Made by a program: the position numbers and the translations under genes
Shown here: positions 52,837-63,888 of the stretch, piece by piece
Numbering within the stretch: position 1 is the first letter of the stretch
Layout of the letters: every line of letters starts with the position of its first letter
Notes under the pieces: generated by a model
Databases searched by the model: none
The model's input: only the letters and a program-made list of their open reading frames with translations
Told to the model about the DNA's origin: nothing
Source: Gyrodactylus bullatarudis
Lineage: Eukaryota > Platyhelminthes > Monogenea > Gyrodactylidea > Gyrodactylidae
Direction of reading: 5' to 3'
Length of the DNA stretch: 64,000 nt
Assembly (NCBI GenBank): GCA_012064415.1
Contig: SSNU01000062.1
Location: 179,097 to 243,096, forward strand

Positions 52837-54884
52837 ATGTCCGGATTCTCTTTTAAGAGTGAAGGCATAGTTAAAACTATTGTTATTATATCATTAATAT
52901 ATAGTAAGAGTTCTCATACATGATCTTTAGCTCAACTCATTTTTTCACAATGCTTAGTCCCAAAACCCTATCAGAAAAAAATTTTTGCAATTGAAGGTGG
53001 TATAGACATTTCAACGATAATAGGAACAAATTATCTTCTGGAGTCTGAATATTCATATGATGGAGTTTGTGAGAAAATAATCCATTTAAACAGAACAGAA
53101 TGGAATAACGTTGAAGATCTAACAGTTGTTTTTAAAAACAAAACCAATTCGTGCTATTTCTGTTACGATTTTGTTGTTCGTAGTGAGAATGTTTTACAAT
53201 ACCGGCGAACTCAGTGTATAACAGCATCTCGTTCCATGAATATCGACATGTTCTTCGAGAATACCTGTGATTCCCTCATGAGCACAGAGTGGGAAACAGG
53301 TTTTGTTGAAAACAAAGAAGACTACTCAGATTTCAATTGTAAAAGTATCATTGAAGGCATCTTTTCATTTGAGTACAGGATCACGTCAAGTACCGGAGTC
53401 TGTCAATCTCCTGATAGTTATCTTAGGGCTTGTCAACGTCAAGGTTCACCACTGAGGGATAATTCAGTTTTCAAGATGCGTTTCGGCTATTGTCCTAATT
53501 TTCAAGAAATTAGCGTTCTCCAAGATCCGAATATAATATTTGGGAAGGAGAATATATTCTATTGCTATGCTAGGTGGGTTGATAACGAAGGAAATATTTA
53601 TGCTGCCATTGGGTATGACATTAAAGAGCCGAGATATAGATTTCGCTGTATGACAACAAGAATAGATCAACAAAAATCAGATAACTCCCAGGACTGGGGT
53701 ATTACGAATAATGCTGATTGTAAGAAACTATTCAGTTACAAGGAAGCTGATATCAGACTCTACTTATTCCCTGATTTTGACCCGGAGACCCAGTTGAATG
53801 AGCTACAATCTTCTTGTCGTCTCCCAACTAATTTTAGTGGACAATGGTTTTATCCCAGTGAATATTACACAACTGTTAATATCAACTCAACAAACATTAT
53901 TATGAGACGTAGGATTGACAATTACATGTACGAGGACATTTACTATTCCTGCAAACAGATGCAGGATAACCGATATCTCATGACAGTCATTACAAAAGGA
54001 AGATGGTAGGTGAAGAAATTTTGATGATATATTTACCCTCTTTTAGTGAAATTGACTACATGTGCTTTGAATTTTTGCCGAGACATCAGAACATCATCAG
54101 ATTTCGAATGGGTCGACCCTACCCCCTCTATTACAAGGATCGTGAGTCTTTGGGTAAGGAATACGAAGGTCGTCTATTCCGTGAAGCATGCTATTGGAGT
54201 TCATTTACGCTCAACTACATTGAATGGACTTATGAGTATTTTATTTTGAATCCTCCAATACCAGTTAATTGTCCAATACAGGGCAAGTATAGGATAGTCC
54301 AGAAAGGTCAAGATTCTGAAAAGTACACGTTTAAAATACCTGGGGGAATGACGCCAAGACCATGGATGCAGGTATTGTGCGCTGACTATTCCCAGGGTAA
54401 CATTGAGGCCTGCCTCAAAGATCCCAAAGTGTTACAACTTGACTCACAGAAATGTTGGCGTCTGGACTACACCGGTCGACCATACTCAGAGTACAATGTT
54501 GTTGATAACTATTTAACCTGTGTAGGTTACTGGATGGAGGATACAAAATCTTTCCTAATAACCCATGATAGAGAAGATCCAGTACTAGAAAACTTTAGAT
54601 GTTGGGTCTACAGGAGAATTGGTTACAATAATTACATTATGTCTCGGGGTCGGGGTAGTAGATGTGAAAAGATTCAAACTGCAGAATCAGCCCATCCCTC
54701 GGAAGGAGCCTCGTTATTGCTCGAGCTTACTCAGGATGAGTATCTGTTTGATGTCTGCCCGATGGCTTACGATGACGGACAAGATCCGTATGCCAGCAAT
54801 GCCATAATGGAAGTTTTCTCTAGCTATCAACGAAATAATTTAGAATTATATCCCCTGATCTTCATTTATTTCATGTTTATTTAA
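52837..54884 (+). CDS. Cysteine-rich secreted or GPI-anchored protein, DUF7042-7045-like
   Basis: About 659 residues in three exons: 52837-52903, 52931-54005, 54047-54884. Intron 1 is 27 nt and intron 2 is 41 nt. Splicing intron 1 supplies the only start codon and a hydrophobic signal segment (IVKTIVIISLIYTQLIF); without it the long frame has no ATG until 53236. The ectodomain has many spaced cysteines and blocks such as CRLPTNFSGQWFYPSEYYTT, INSTNIIMRR and TCVGYWMEDTKSFL, which fit the pattern of invertebrate proteins annotated DUF7042 to DUF7045 (W-F-S and paired-cysteine repeats). A hydrophobic C-terminus (LYPLIFIYFMFI) after a polar stretch suggests a GPI-attachment signal or tail anchor. 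Function unknown; extracellular role inferred. The family call is by pattern memory, not a search. Confidence 0.8.
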
Positions 54885-55533
54885 TTTTGTACAGCATTGC
54901 TTTTATTTTTTTTTATAAATGGTTTCAAAAGATGAGTGAATCGGCTTCTTTTTCGTGTTCTTCAAATTTTCTTCCATTAATGGATCATTGAGAAAAAAGT
55001 TTAACTTTTCTATCCTAAAATAGAGTAAATGGGCAGAGATTTACATAGAAATAATGTTGTCATTGTCAGACAGTAGCTTGTCAAAATTTTGTTTCATTGT
55101 TTACAAATTTTGTAAAGCTGCTAAATTAATTGAGTAGAACAAAATGACAAAATTATTAAAAAGTGTTCAAATGGGGATGGTGCAGTAAATTCGATCTTGA
55201 AGAGAAGGTTTATTGGATAAATTAGATTATTAGCATAATTAGACTTAAAATAGTAATGATTTAGTACTAATTGAAGACAATAATTTATGTTCACCGTTCT
55301 GCTGAACTGGATCTGAATTTTCATAAATTACTCTTCGGAATAAGTGTTATAGAGACTAAAGAACTCACTTTCGAATAAGGTTATTCAGTCGAGAAAAGTC
55401 ATCACGAAATTGTAGAATCAATTCAGTTTGAATATTATCAAATCAAAACTTTCAAGAGAGCAGATTTAGACTCTAAAATATACGTTTATTGGTTATTACA
55501 GATCGCAGAAATTAGAAAAAGGGTTCATAACAT
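54885..55533. other. Convergent intergenic spacer
   Basis: About 650 bp, AT-rich, containing the 3' ends of the secreted-protein gene and of the small minus-strand gene. A minus-strand AATAAA (plus TTTATT near 55486) probably serves the latter. No other feature seen. Confidence 0.6.
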
Positions 55534-55817
55534 CTAATACTCCTCTATTATAGGATTAATTCTTCTTGATTTGTCGGCTTTGTGACCTTTAAAGTGTCGT
55601 CGACCATGAAGCGATGTAACAAATGTAGATGAACCAGGAAAAGCTGTTCTCGTAATCAAACTCAAATCTTCAGGATCATAACGAGCAGCTTTGAGATTCA
55701 AAACTAAATTTTTTGGGATTTTTTTCACACCATCTGAATGAATAACATTCTGAGTTATATTCTATGAAAATAAATGATCAAGAAACTGACTTTGAATAAA
55801 AACAGAGATAACTTCAT
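55534..55817 (-). CDS. Small basic protein of about 84 residues, unrecognised
   Basis: Two exons (55817-55791 and 55761-55534) joined across a 29-nt intron (GTCAGT...CATAG) give an 84-residue protein starting MKLSLFLFK and ending RRINPIIEEY. The C-terminal half is basic with HGRRHFKGHKADKSRR, suggesting RNA or nucleic-acid contact, and the short hydrophobic/basic start could be a mitochondrial presequence. I do not recognise the family; a small mitochondrial ribosomal or assembly factor is a guess. If splicing is different, only the second exon is supported. Located 206 bp from and divergent to eS12. Confidence 0.55.
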
Positions 55818-56023
55818 TTCCAAATACTAATTCTTGATCTCGAACCAATACTCTTACAATTTTCAGATGGCAAATAATTATCTTGGTTGCTATATTTTTG
55901 ATTTTTATCTAAAAATGTCAAAAGTTCAAATAAAAATTTTATTTAAAGAAATATAAACCTTAAAAAATCAATCTTAAAAGTATTTGTGTGCAATATTCAA
56001 TTTACACACGATATTCCAGTAAC

Positions 56024-56389
56024 ATGACTGAAGGATATACCCTCACTCTCGAGACAGCCACCCAAAAGTTATTCAAGGAAGCTATTGCATCTGACTCCCT
56101 CATTTGTGGCCTAAGGGAAATAGTTCATTGTTTGGAAAAGGGTGAAACTACAGTTTGCTTTTTAGCTGAAAATTGCGATGAGAAAGCTTATACATCTCTT
56201 GTCGAAGCTTTGTGTAAATCTCACAAAGTTAAACTCGTCAAATTTCCTGATAACAAAAAGATGGGAGAGCTTGCTGGAAAATGTAAAATCGACAAAGAAG
56301 GCAAACCAAGGAAAGTTATTACTTGTTCCTCAGTCGCAATCAAAAACTCAATTCCTGAAAGTGATGCACTCAAATTCTGCCTTGCTTAG
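56024..56389 (+). CDS. RPS12: Ribosomal protein eS12
   Basis: Small-subunit ribosomal protein of the L7Ae/L30e fold. The single 121-residue frame carries the family's core: NCDEKAYTSLVEALC, HKVKLVKFPDNKKMGELAGKCKIDKEGKPRKVITCSSVAIK. Start chosen at the ATG that gives the usual N-terminal length; the frame is open a further 12 codons upstream, but a TATTCCAG acceptor ends 4 nt before this ATG, which points to a 5' UTR exon or spliced leader there. The C-terminus (ESDALKFCLA) is shorter and less lysine-rich than usual. AATAAA follows at about 56403. Convergent with hnRNP H/F, stops 104 bp apart. Confidence 0.93.
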   Translation: MTEGYTLTLETATQKLFKEAIASDSLICGLREIVHCLEKGETTVCFLAENCDEKAYTSLVEALCKSHKVKLVKFPDNKKMGELAGKCKIDKEGKPRKVITCSSVAIKNSIPESDALKFCLA

Positions 56390-56493
56390 GCCGACACTGG
56401 TTTAATAAATCGTTTAAAATTATACATATCTTTGCTTAATAATTTATTATTGAGAAAAAAAAGTTTAAATGCTTTCAATTAGATGCAAAAGTC

Positions 56494-57901
56494 CTAATAT
56501 CTTGAAGGATCGTAGTATGATTGATTTGGTGGTGGGACAGGGCAAGGTGCCTCCGGCTTGTAATGATACCCAGTCATAGGATCCCGACGATTGTTTATTT
56601 CCCTTGACTGATCAGGATCAGGACCGTCTTCGCATCTTTTGAAAAGTTCAATGTACCGATGTCCAATCTTACCACGATCTCTTTTCATTGCCTCTTCAAC
56701 GTCTTCATATGACTCAAATTCTGCAAAAGCATCGCCCTTGGAGAAACGCACATCTAGCACTCTTATTGGATGAAAAAAATCTTCAACGTCTTTTAAATTA
56801 GATTCAAATGGAAGACCTCTCATGTATATGCAATATCCAGTTGACTTTCTAGGTAATAGAGGAGATCTATCTCTGGAATATTTCATTGGTGGTTGTGGTG
56901 GATATGGACTAGTGTATGGGTCCGGTGGATAGCCACCTGCAGTATATCCGTAACCTCCCATCATTGGACGTTTTAGCATCCCTAAAGAAAATAGATATTT
57001 ATTTTAGGACAAAAAGGGTAATTTTTCTTGAAAACCTACTATTGCGATCAATTTGATATTTGATATGAGCATCAGCTTCTTCCATGGAAGACTCTTTGAC
57101 TTCAATTGGTCTAAAATAGAAACAGATGAATCAGATCAATAAAATGACAAGTCATCAGAGCTTAATGATGTGAATAGTGAGATTAATATTAATTTTTTTT
57201 AAATATGAAGTGAAATGCACCTTCTCCCTATCCTGTAAGCATCTTTGGCAAGGGCACTGTCTATGTTGAAGCGACTAGGAAAAATACGCATATAACCCTC
57301 CCCCGTACAAAATCCCGAATGATCCATAATCAAAGCAAGTCCATTCGGCACAATTTCCACATCTAGATTTGTGTTCCCAAGAGAGAAATATGAATTAATT
57401 AAATAGGAATCAATCGTGATTAATTTTCACACATAGAATAATAATTCAATTATTTAGAATAGACATGCAGGTACGACAGAGTAAAAAAACATGGCAAGTA
57501 TATCAAAAATTTACCTCGGAATATTTTAACCAATTCAGGCTTAGAGATATCATATGGAAGACCACGAATTCTTATCACAGCATCCCTACTCTTACAATTT
57601 GTCTGGCTGGAAAGGTAACGATCCAGTTCTTCTTGTGTGGAAGCAAAAACTTAAGTGATTATTGAAAATTGTTACCTTCAATATAACGACTTGACATGTA
57701 CTCCTTGTGTTTTTTAAGAGCTTCATCTTCATCAGCTTTGCTCAAAACTTCAACATAGGCTTCCCCAGAGGGTTTTACAGGGTGTCTTTGGATGAAATGT
57801 ATACCCTTTTCTTTATTCACTATTTTTACGCCTGCCAAAAACTCAATAATATCGCTCTTTTGAGCATTAAATGGCATCCCCCTTATGCGAATAACGGGCA
57901 T
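56494..57901 (-). CDS. hnRNP H/F family RNA-binding protein (three quasi-RRMs)
   Basis: Splicing regulator that binds G-tracts through quasi-RRMs. Exons (minus order): 57901-57676, 57649-57515, 57362-57221, 57110-57040, 56981-56494, about 353 residues. qRRM1 has VIRIRGMPFNAQKSDIIEFL and YVEV...SRYIEVF; qRRM2 has AVIRIRGLPYDISKPELVKIF and VEIVPNGLAL; a G/Y/P-rich linker (GGYGYTAGGYPPDPY) precedes qRRM3 with CIYMRGLPFESNLKDVEDFF and HRYIELF. The quasi-RRM RGLPF/RYIE signature identifies the family. Intron 1 is 26 nt (57650-57675) and its removal creates the conserved RYIEVF; unspliced the frame stops within five codons. The other introns are 152, 110 and 58 nt. A TTTAG acceptor ends 22 nt before the ATG. 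Confidence 0.92.
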
Positions 57902-58033
57902 ATTGAAAATTCAAATGATACACTAAATAAATACAAACAATGACTTTCAGACCTTTTGTTTTCCGAAAAAAGTTTGTTACAGCATTCAAAAATATAATAA
58001 GGTGCTTTAATCACATACCTGAGTCATATTAAA
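57902..58033. promoter_or_regulatory. Divergent spacer between hnRNP H/F and G3BP-like gene
   Basis: 132 bp between start codons, AT-rich, must include both leaders and probably a bidirectional promoter. No recognised motif. Confidence 0.5.
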
Positions 58034-59203
58034 ATGGAAAACTACAACTTTGCAGTTCCTCAGATGAGTGTTTCAGAGATCAAAAATCTTGCTGAACAAT
58101 TTGTTGTCCAATACTACTCAATGATGAATGAAAATCCATCTAATCTTCATAGATTCTACATAGATAAATCTTCAATGGTCTATGACGATCTTCCATCATT
58201 TGGACAGCAAAAAATTCACGAGAAATTTATGCAGATGGATCTTAAAAACACAAAGGTTGCTGTTATCCAACTTGACGCACTTCTTGCCCACATGAATAGC
58301 GTCATAATTCAAGTTGCTGGTGAAATTTCAAAGGGTAATAATGAGCCTAGGAGATTTATGCAATCATTTGTTCTTGTCGAGCAGTCACCTAGCAGTCTTT
58401 ATGTACTAAATGACATATTTAGATATCAAGACAAAGTCTTCCAAGATGAAATTATCTCATCAAAGCATTCAAATGTTAACAAGGAGAATATCGCTATCAA
58501 TAAAATTGACACATTCGAGCGTAATTCTTATGTGACCGAAGAAACAATACATTCTGCCAATGCTAAACAATCGAATAAGCCCATTGCTAGCAGTTTTGAC
58601 AAAGTTAATTCACATGAAAAGCATTCCACTAATGGACACCAACAGCCACAGTCTGAACAAATTCAACAACCAAAGCCAGTTGAAAAGTCCAAGACTGAGA
58701 CCTCTAGTGACATGAATGTGGCAAAGAGTAAGAATTCTCTCAAGGAAGTCTCTAATCACAACAGTAACAATAATGGAAAACCAAGCAAATTCTCCAGCGA
58801 ATCAGAGAATAAGAGTTGGGCCCAGATGGCCTCAGAGGGTAAAATCAATCCAGCACAGTCCAAAGGCTTCCAAAGGAACAATAATGTACCCGAGAGTAAA
58901 AAATCTACTGAGGTTAGTTTAGTTGTATGGTTGAGTGTAAAGACCTGTTTGATTTTTTTTCTTTTTGAAAATTTCTAGCCAAGACCAGCTAATAATAGTA
59001 ATGGACCAAGGACTGAGGGAAGGCATATGAACTTCAATAATAATATGCAGTCAAAGAATTTGAACGGAGGTAATGAAGAGGGCCAACAACAAAGGAGACC
59101 AATCAACTTTACTCGAGGCGGTGGAAATATTTCACGAGGAGGCCGTGGTGGCGGTAACTTTATGCGACGCAATGTTCAACCAGCGACCCAAACATCTTCA
59201 TAA
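58034..59203 (+). CDS. G3BP/Rasputin-like protein, NTF2-like domain plus RGG tail, no RRM
   Basis: Stress-granule scaffold family. Two exons (58034-58912 and 58979-59203, 66-nt intron) give about 367 residues. Residues 10-135 form an NTF2-like domain: FVVQYYSMMNENPSNLHRFY, GQQKIHEKFMQMD, VIIQVAGEISKGNNEPRRFM, and FVLVEQSPSSLYVLNDIFRY. A long polar linker rich in S, N, K and Q follows, including a conserved-type SWAQMASEGK segment, then a short RG-rich end (RGGGNISRGGRGGGNF). The RRM that normally lies between linker and RGG in G3BP1/2 and Rasputin is absent; the exon 1-exon 2 join goes directly from linker to RGG in frame, and the 66-nt intron is too small to hide it. Condensation through RGG may persist while sequence-specific RNA contact is reduced (inference). 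Confidence 0.88.
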
Positions 59204-59471
59204 ATCTTGACGTTTGAATAGTTTTTTTTGTATTCTACGTATTGACATAATGATTGCAAATTAATACTATTCTTATTAATATGAAATTTGGCATTTACAT
59301 ATGCAAAAAACTATGATATCTTCCCCAGTAAATCAAAAAATAAAAAAATACTCTTCTTCGAATGAAAATAATTCATATTTTTTTCAATTTATTTTTATCA
59401 CAATAAATATAGTTATCACAAGAAATTTTACAAGGTATCGACGAAATTAACCCACATTTGATAGATTGAGA

Positions 59472-62400
59472 TCACAGATTTTTCACAATTTGGATCAAGG
59501 TACTCTTGACGTATTCATCAGGACCTCGTGTCTTGGTGGAAAGGGAAACTGAACCAGTCTTGGCCTAAAATAGGAATGAGTTTATCACCCAAAGTTATCA
59601 CATGGGGAAAAGTACTCACGTTCAACTTGATAAATAAAACAGTTGAGACAATCTGGTCTTTTGCAATGGCCAGAACAAAGTTGTGTCCACTTCGCTCGAC
59701 AACTGGAAGAGAAAATGGGTCAGGTTAAGATTAATCATTGTACATGGCAACTTCTTAACTCACTATTGGATTGAGGAAACTTGTCAAGGAATCCATCCAC
59801 TAGTTTATCCAAGACTTGGTCTTCCCAATTGGCCAGGGCCTTTTCAATGCATCCCTTGGCTAGGGGACAACTAATCCTTTTCTTGTTGTCCTCTGTGAAA
59901 AAGCCAGAGTTGAAGAGACTAAGCATATGTTCTTTGGAGAGGGGAAGTTTCTGGAATGATTGCAAACTTTTACATTAGTTTGAAAATGAAGAGATGGAAA
60001 AGTTCATGTGAATATTCAAGGTTCCCACTAAAAGGGGAAGAACCTAACACACTACTTTTTATCTATCTGTATTTGTCTTGTTATACTCTTGATGTAATGA
60101 AAATAAATCAAAAGGAGACGCTTACCGGTTCCACAATTTGTGTATTTTCATCTTGACAATAATTAATTGTAGACTGTTTCGAGGTATCTAATTCGAAAAA
60201 TTGCATTTCCTCATTCTTCAAGGAGGCCATAACTTGATTGAGCTTGTGATGGGGATCACTTTGATCGGGCGAGTCATCTTCGTCACTAATGCAATCCTTA
60301 AGGACCTTGAGAAGAAGTCATTGAGATTACATTTCTAATTAGAGATTGACATCTCTATAGACAGATGTCATATTACCATTTGATTCGAACAGTTCAAGAC
60401 ACACTAATTTAGCTAAACAGTTATATTTAGTTATCATCAAATGTAGTTTTTCTTAATTTTTGTTTCTTGATTGATTCTTTACATGATATAAAGATAGCAA
60501 TTTTCATAAAGAGATGAATCAATTACGATTCTAAATTTTTACAGATGTTCATGGAAAAAATTGCCAATCTCTATTATATTTAACCTTGCTTCATCATTCA
60601 ATCATTGATTTAGATAAACGACCAGCTAATAATGAAGAATTATAATTTCAAAGTCACTATACTCCCACCAGCTAGGGTCATGACTGTAAAATAATCAATG
60701 ATTAGGGCGGTCAAAATGCTATTTTTGATATGTTGCTAGAATTTTAATCAAGGATATTTCCTTACAAAAATAATTTTACTATTTTTCCACTAATTAATTG
60801 CTATTTCTCCGGGCAGATAAATGGTAACATGAGAACAAATCTTATTTTTCTTGATCACGATCATCTATTCATTTGAATCAAGCTCTTTCCAAAGCGTCTC
60901 AATCTCGTAATAGGACCTGTTCTGAAGGGTTTTGATTAGTTGAAGAAAAATTTTAAGCTTGGGATATTATTTAACCTCATTTGTTCCATAATTAAATGCC
61001 TGATCATACGCAATGTTTTGTCTTACCCGTTACAAATGGTCCTGTATTATAAAATGTATAATGCACATCTCTAAATAAAAATCCATAGAGAATTCTATCA
61101 GGGTTTTTGGTGAAACTTTGAGCCCCCATAACTACGTATATTATTATAAATGACAAAAATCTAATCTTTTCCGCCATTGGAAGAAAAATATTTTGATCCA
61201 TGATGAAATCTGATCTGACTAAAAGAACAGATTAAAAGCATCTCATCCCACTGAAGAAGGTAATTTGACTATCTCACAGTACCGAAAAGTCTTGAAGAGG
61301 TTTTAAAAAACGGTTCAATTTAAATCTACTTTTACTAATATAATTCTTGGAGAATATTAATATGAAAGCATTCTATTGGCTGTGTTTTAGAATAAAAATT
61401 TACCTTTGGTTTATCATACAAATTGCTGATTCTAGACTTGACTTGATCACTGCTACTCTGATTGTGCAAAATTATTTCATCTGGCTTAGTGAATACTGAT
61501 TTTTGTTTAAGGGTCGTTTGTGGTTGAGCCTCCTCTTTGGTTAAACTGGAATGTTTTTCTCGATTGGTCTCATCCCCAGTGACGATGGAAGACGACTCCT
61601 TTGATGGACTAGGAGTATTCAATTTCACTCGAGTCTTGAGGTAATTAATGTTGTTAATTTGCTCTTGAGTGCGCTTTTCTCGTAACTGTAGACAAATGCA
61701 ATCATAATAATTAATTACAGTATGATAAAATAAACGTTCTAATGCAACTTGAATTTCATTGGTTGAAATTATTCATCAAGATTCAAATAAATAGTGTTCT
61801 CACTTCGATCAAATTCTTTTGTTCGATCTCAGCAATTTTGGGATCTTCCTTAATGAGGTCATTGAATATTTCATCGGATTTGCTCCAATTTGGGACTGGA
61901 TTTGTCCTCTGATCAAAGAGTTAATGTAATAATTAGAGTTGTCAAAATGCTCTTTTTGCTAATTTTGATATACATTGGATAAATTCTGTCTTCAAAGTTG
62001 GTCATATATTTATATACATATGAAATAATTACAGTGGTTATGGTTTCAGGGAAAAATTGCTATTTTTGCTATATTTCTAAAGTATCTTAGAGCAGTATTT
62101 CTAGACATGGAAACAGAATAATCCTTACTCGAACCAAAAAAGCCGTCAAGGCTTGCTTCACATGACTTGAAAGATAAAAATCATCATTAATTGTTACACT
62201 GTACTTATGTTACGATATAAATTATTATCTAGAAATATTTCGTTCTAGGTGCTTAGGTAATAGATCCCACAGAAACTTCTTATTTGGTAATGGATTAGGC
62301 CATGTCGCTGGATGTTACAGCTTACTAATGAATCCCACCGAGATTGGTAGAAGAGAAACTCACAAAGCATTTAGAAATAATAAAATAAACGCGCGTATAT

Positions 62401-63888
62401 ATCTACCAAAGATGTACACTTAGATTATTTCTAAATGCTTTGTGAGTTTCTCTTCTACCAATCTCGGTGGGATTCATTAGTAAGCTGTAACATTCAGCGA
62501 CATGGGCTATTCCATTACCAAATAAGACGTTCCTGTGGGATGTATTACCTAAGCACCTAGAACGAAATATTTCTAGTTAACCTATTATGAAAAGCATAGG
62601 CTAAACTATACACGAGCCCTAACTTCTATAGGAAGAAATAATATAAACTCTACTACCAGTGTCAACCATTTCACCATTTCCTATAAAAAACTTTTTCAAA
62701 CTACTTGTGAGTATGATATCTTGATGCTTAAATTGCGGACACATTGTTGGTTCTATAAAATGCTAACATAATTGTGATGGAGTTACATTAGGACATACAC
62801 GATGTTTAGTGTTAGATTTTGACTTTTTAGATGGATTTATAGGCTGATTGAGGTCAAGACCTTGTGGTACTGGGACCTTACTCTGTGCCTTCAGCATGAC
62901 GGGATTCAAGTTGTCATGGAACATCATCTCAAGATTGATAAACAAGGGTTTCAAAAGTTTCCCAACAACCTCCTCTGGCATAACATCATCCTTCTCTGAT
63001 TTATCTAGAGAATAACATACCAACCTTAGTAATGTAATCTGGACCTAAGACTAAAGTTGACATGAAGATGGGAATTTATGATTTTTACAAAACCCTCGAT
63101 ATTTTCATCAGAAATTCGAATTAAATAATTATTTTCATGAAAAATATGGCCATTTTTCAAATTTCGATTTGGCGCGAAAATCCCATTTTTTACAACCTGA
63201 AACTCCAAATTTTTATTGATTTGAAAGTAGAAGTATGGCTAGGATCAGAATTATACAAGAAAGCCGAATATTGCCAATAAATTTCCGACAATTCCATCAT
63301 TTTCAAGGGATTTCGATTTGTCGAAATTTCATCAATTTTCATGTAGTGAAAATGACCATATTTTTCACAGAATTTATTTCTTCAAATGGTAAAAGTGGGC
63401 AACATGAGTAGGATTCCAAAAAAACTTTAAAAAAATTCGAATTATTGTATTGATGAAAAATCGAGGTTTTTGTAAGAATCATAAATTCCCAACTTCATAT
63501 CAATTAGATTTGGGTTTACTAGTAAAAACTCTATAACTACACAAAAATAATTTTATTCCTGACTACCCGGAATTCTTATTTTCATGTCAACTAGCTTTAG
63601 ATGGTTGATTCATGAGAGAATGGGTTTTTTTATGAGATGATTTATCAAATTGACTGGATAGGACTTACCTAGGTCAATATTCTCCAGTTCCTGACTAGCA
63701 TCGATAATTTCATCTTGAACTGAAAGAAGGAGTGATTTTTAACAAGATCAAAACACCATAAATGAATGAATCGAAAAAATGTAGGAAAAAAACTGACCTG
63801 ATGATTGCTTAGGGTCGGAAGTTAATTTGACTTTTGCTTTTTTCACTTTCTTCAGGATAACCTTGAATATTTGGCTTATTGTATGAGC
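59472..63888 (-). CDS. Unrecognised multi-exon gene, partial (5' end beyond window)
   Basis: Ten exons are supported (minus order): 63888-63798, 63719-63669, 63004-62882, 62165-62129, 61908-61804, 61685-61404, 60305-60126, 59950-59764, 59702-59620, 59564-59472 (TGA). The N-terminal visible part is helical and charged (HTISQIFKVILKKVKKAKVK; EEVVGKLLKPLFINLEMMFHDN), a middle part is S/T/Q-rich and probably disordered, and the C-terminal 115 or so residues look like a compact domain (GCIEKALANWEDQVLDKLVD, SGHNFVLAIAKDQIVSTVLF, DEYVKSTLIQIVKNL). All joins are in phase except exon 62882 to exon 62165, which needs one more base modulo 3, so a micro-exon or a different splice site is missing there; a large palindrome sits in that gap. 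I could not assign a family. Its first exon here starts at an acceptor, so more lies to the right. Confidence 0.65.
60306..61403 (-). other. Intron of the unrecognised minus-strand gene
   Basis: About 1.1 kb between two phase-compatible exons. It contains, near 60710, a segment reading GGTCAAAATGCTATTTTTGA that recurs almost exactly near 61936 in another intron (GTCAAAATGCTCTTTTTG), suggesting fragments of a dispersed repeat. No coding sequence is supported. Confidence 0.6.
62229..62576. mobile_element. Near-perfect palindromic foldback element, 153-bp arms
   Basis: Left arm 62229-62381 and right arm 62424-62576 are reverse complements with only a handful of mismatches, around a 42-nt loop. 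The ends read CTAGAAATATTTCGTTCTAG and its complement; the arms meet at AAGCATTTAGAAATAAT. There is no open frame. The matching continues weakly into TTAT/TTAA just outside, and a clean target duplication is not seen. It lies in an intron of the minus-strand gene, between the two exons whose phases do not match. Transcribed from either strand it would fold into a long hairpin RNA. Confidence 0.85.
63058..63502. mobile_element. Foldback element, family copy 2
   Basis: Same family as the element at 28466: left end TGACATGAAGATGGGAATTT followed by ATGATTTTTAC, right end the complement of TGATATGAAGTTGGGAATTT. Shared interior landmarks are TTGGCGCGAAAATCCCATTT and an ATTTTTATTGATTTGAAAGT stretch. 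This copy is shorter (445 bp) with less matching inner arms. It lies in an intron of the unrecognised minus-strand gene, between exons 63669 and 63004. Confidence 0.75.
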
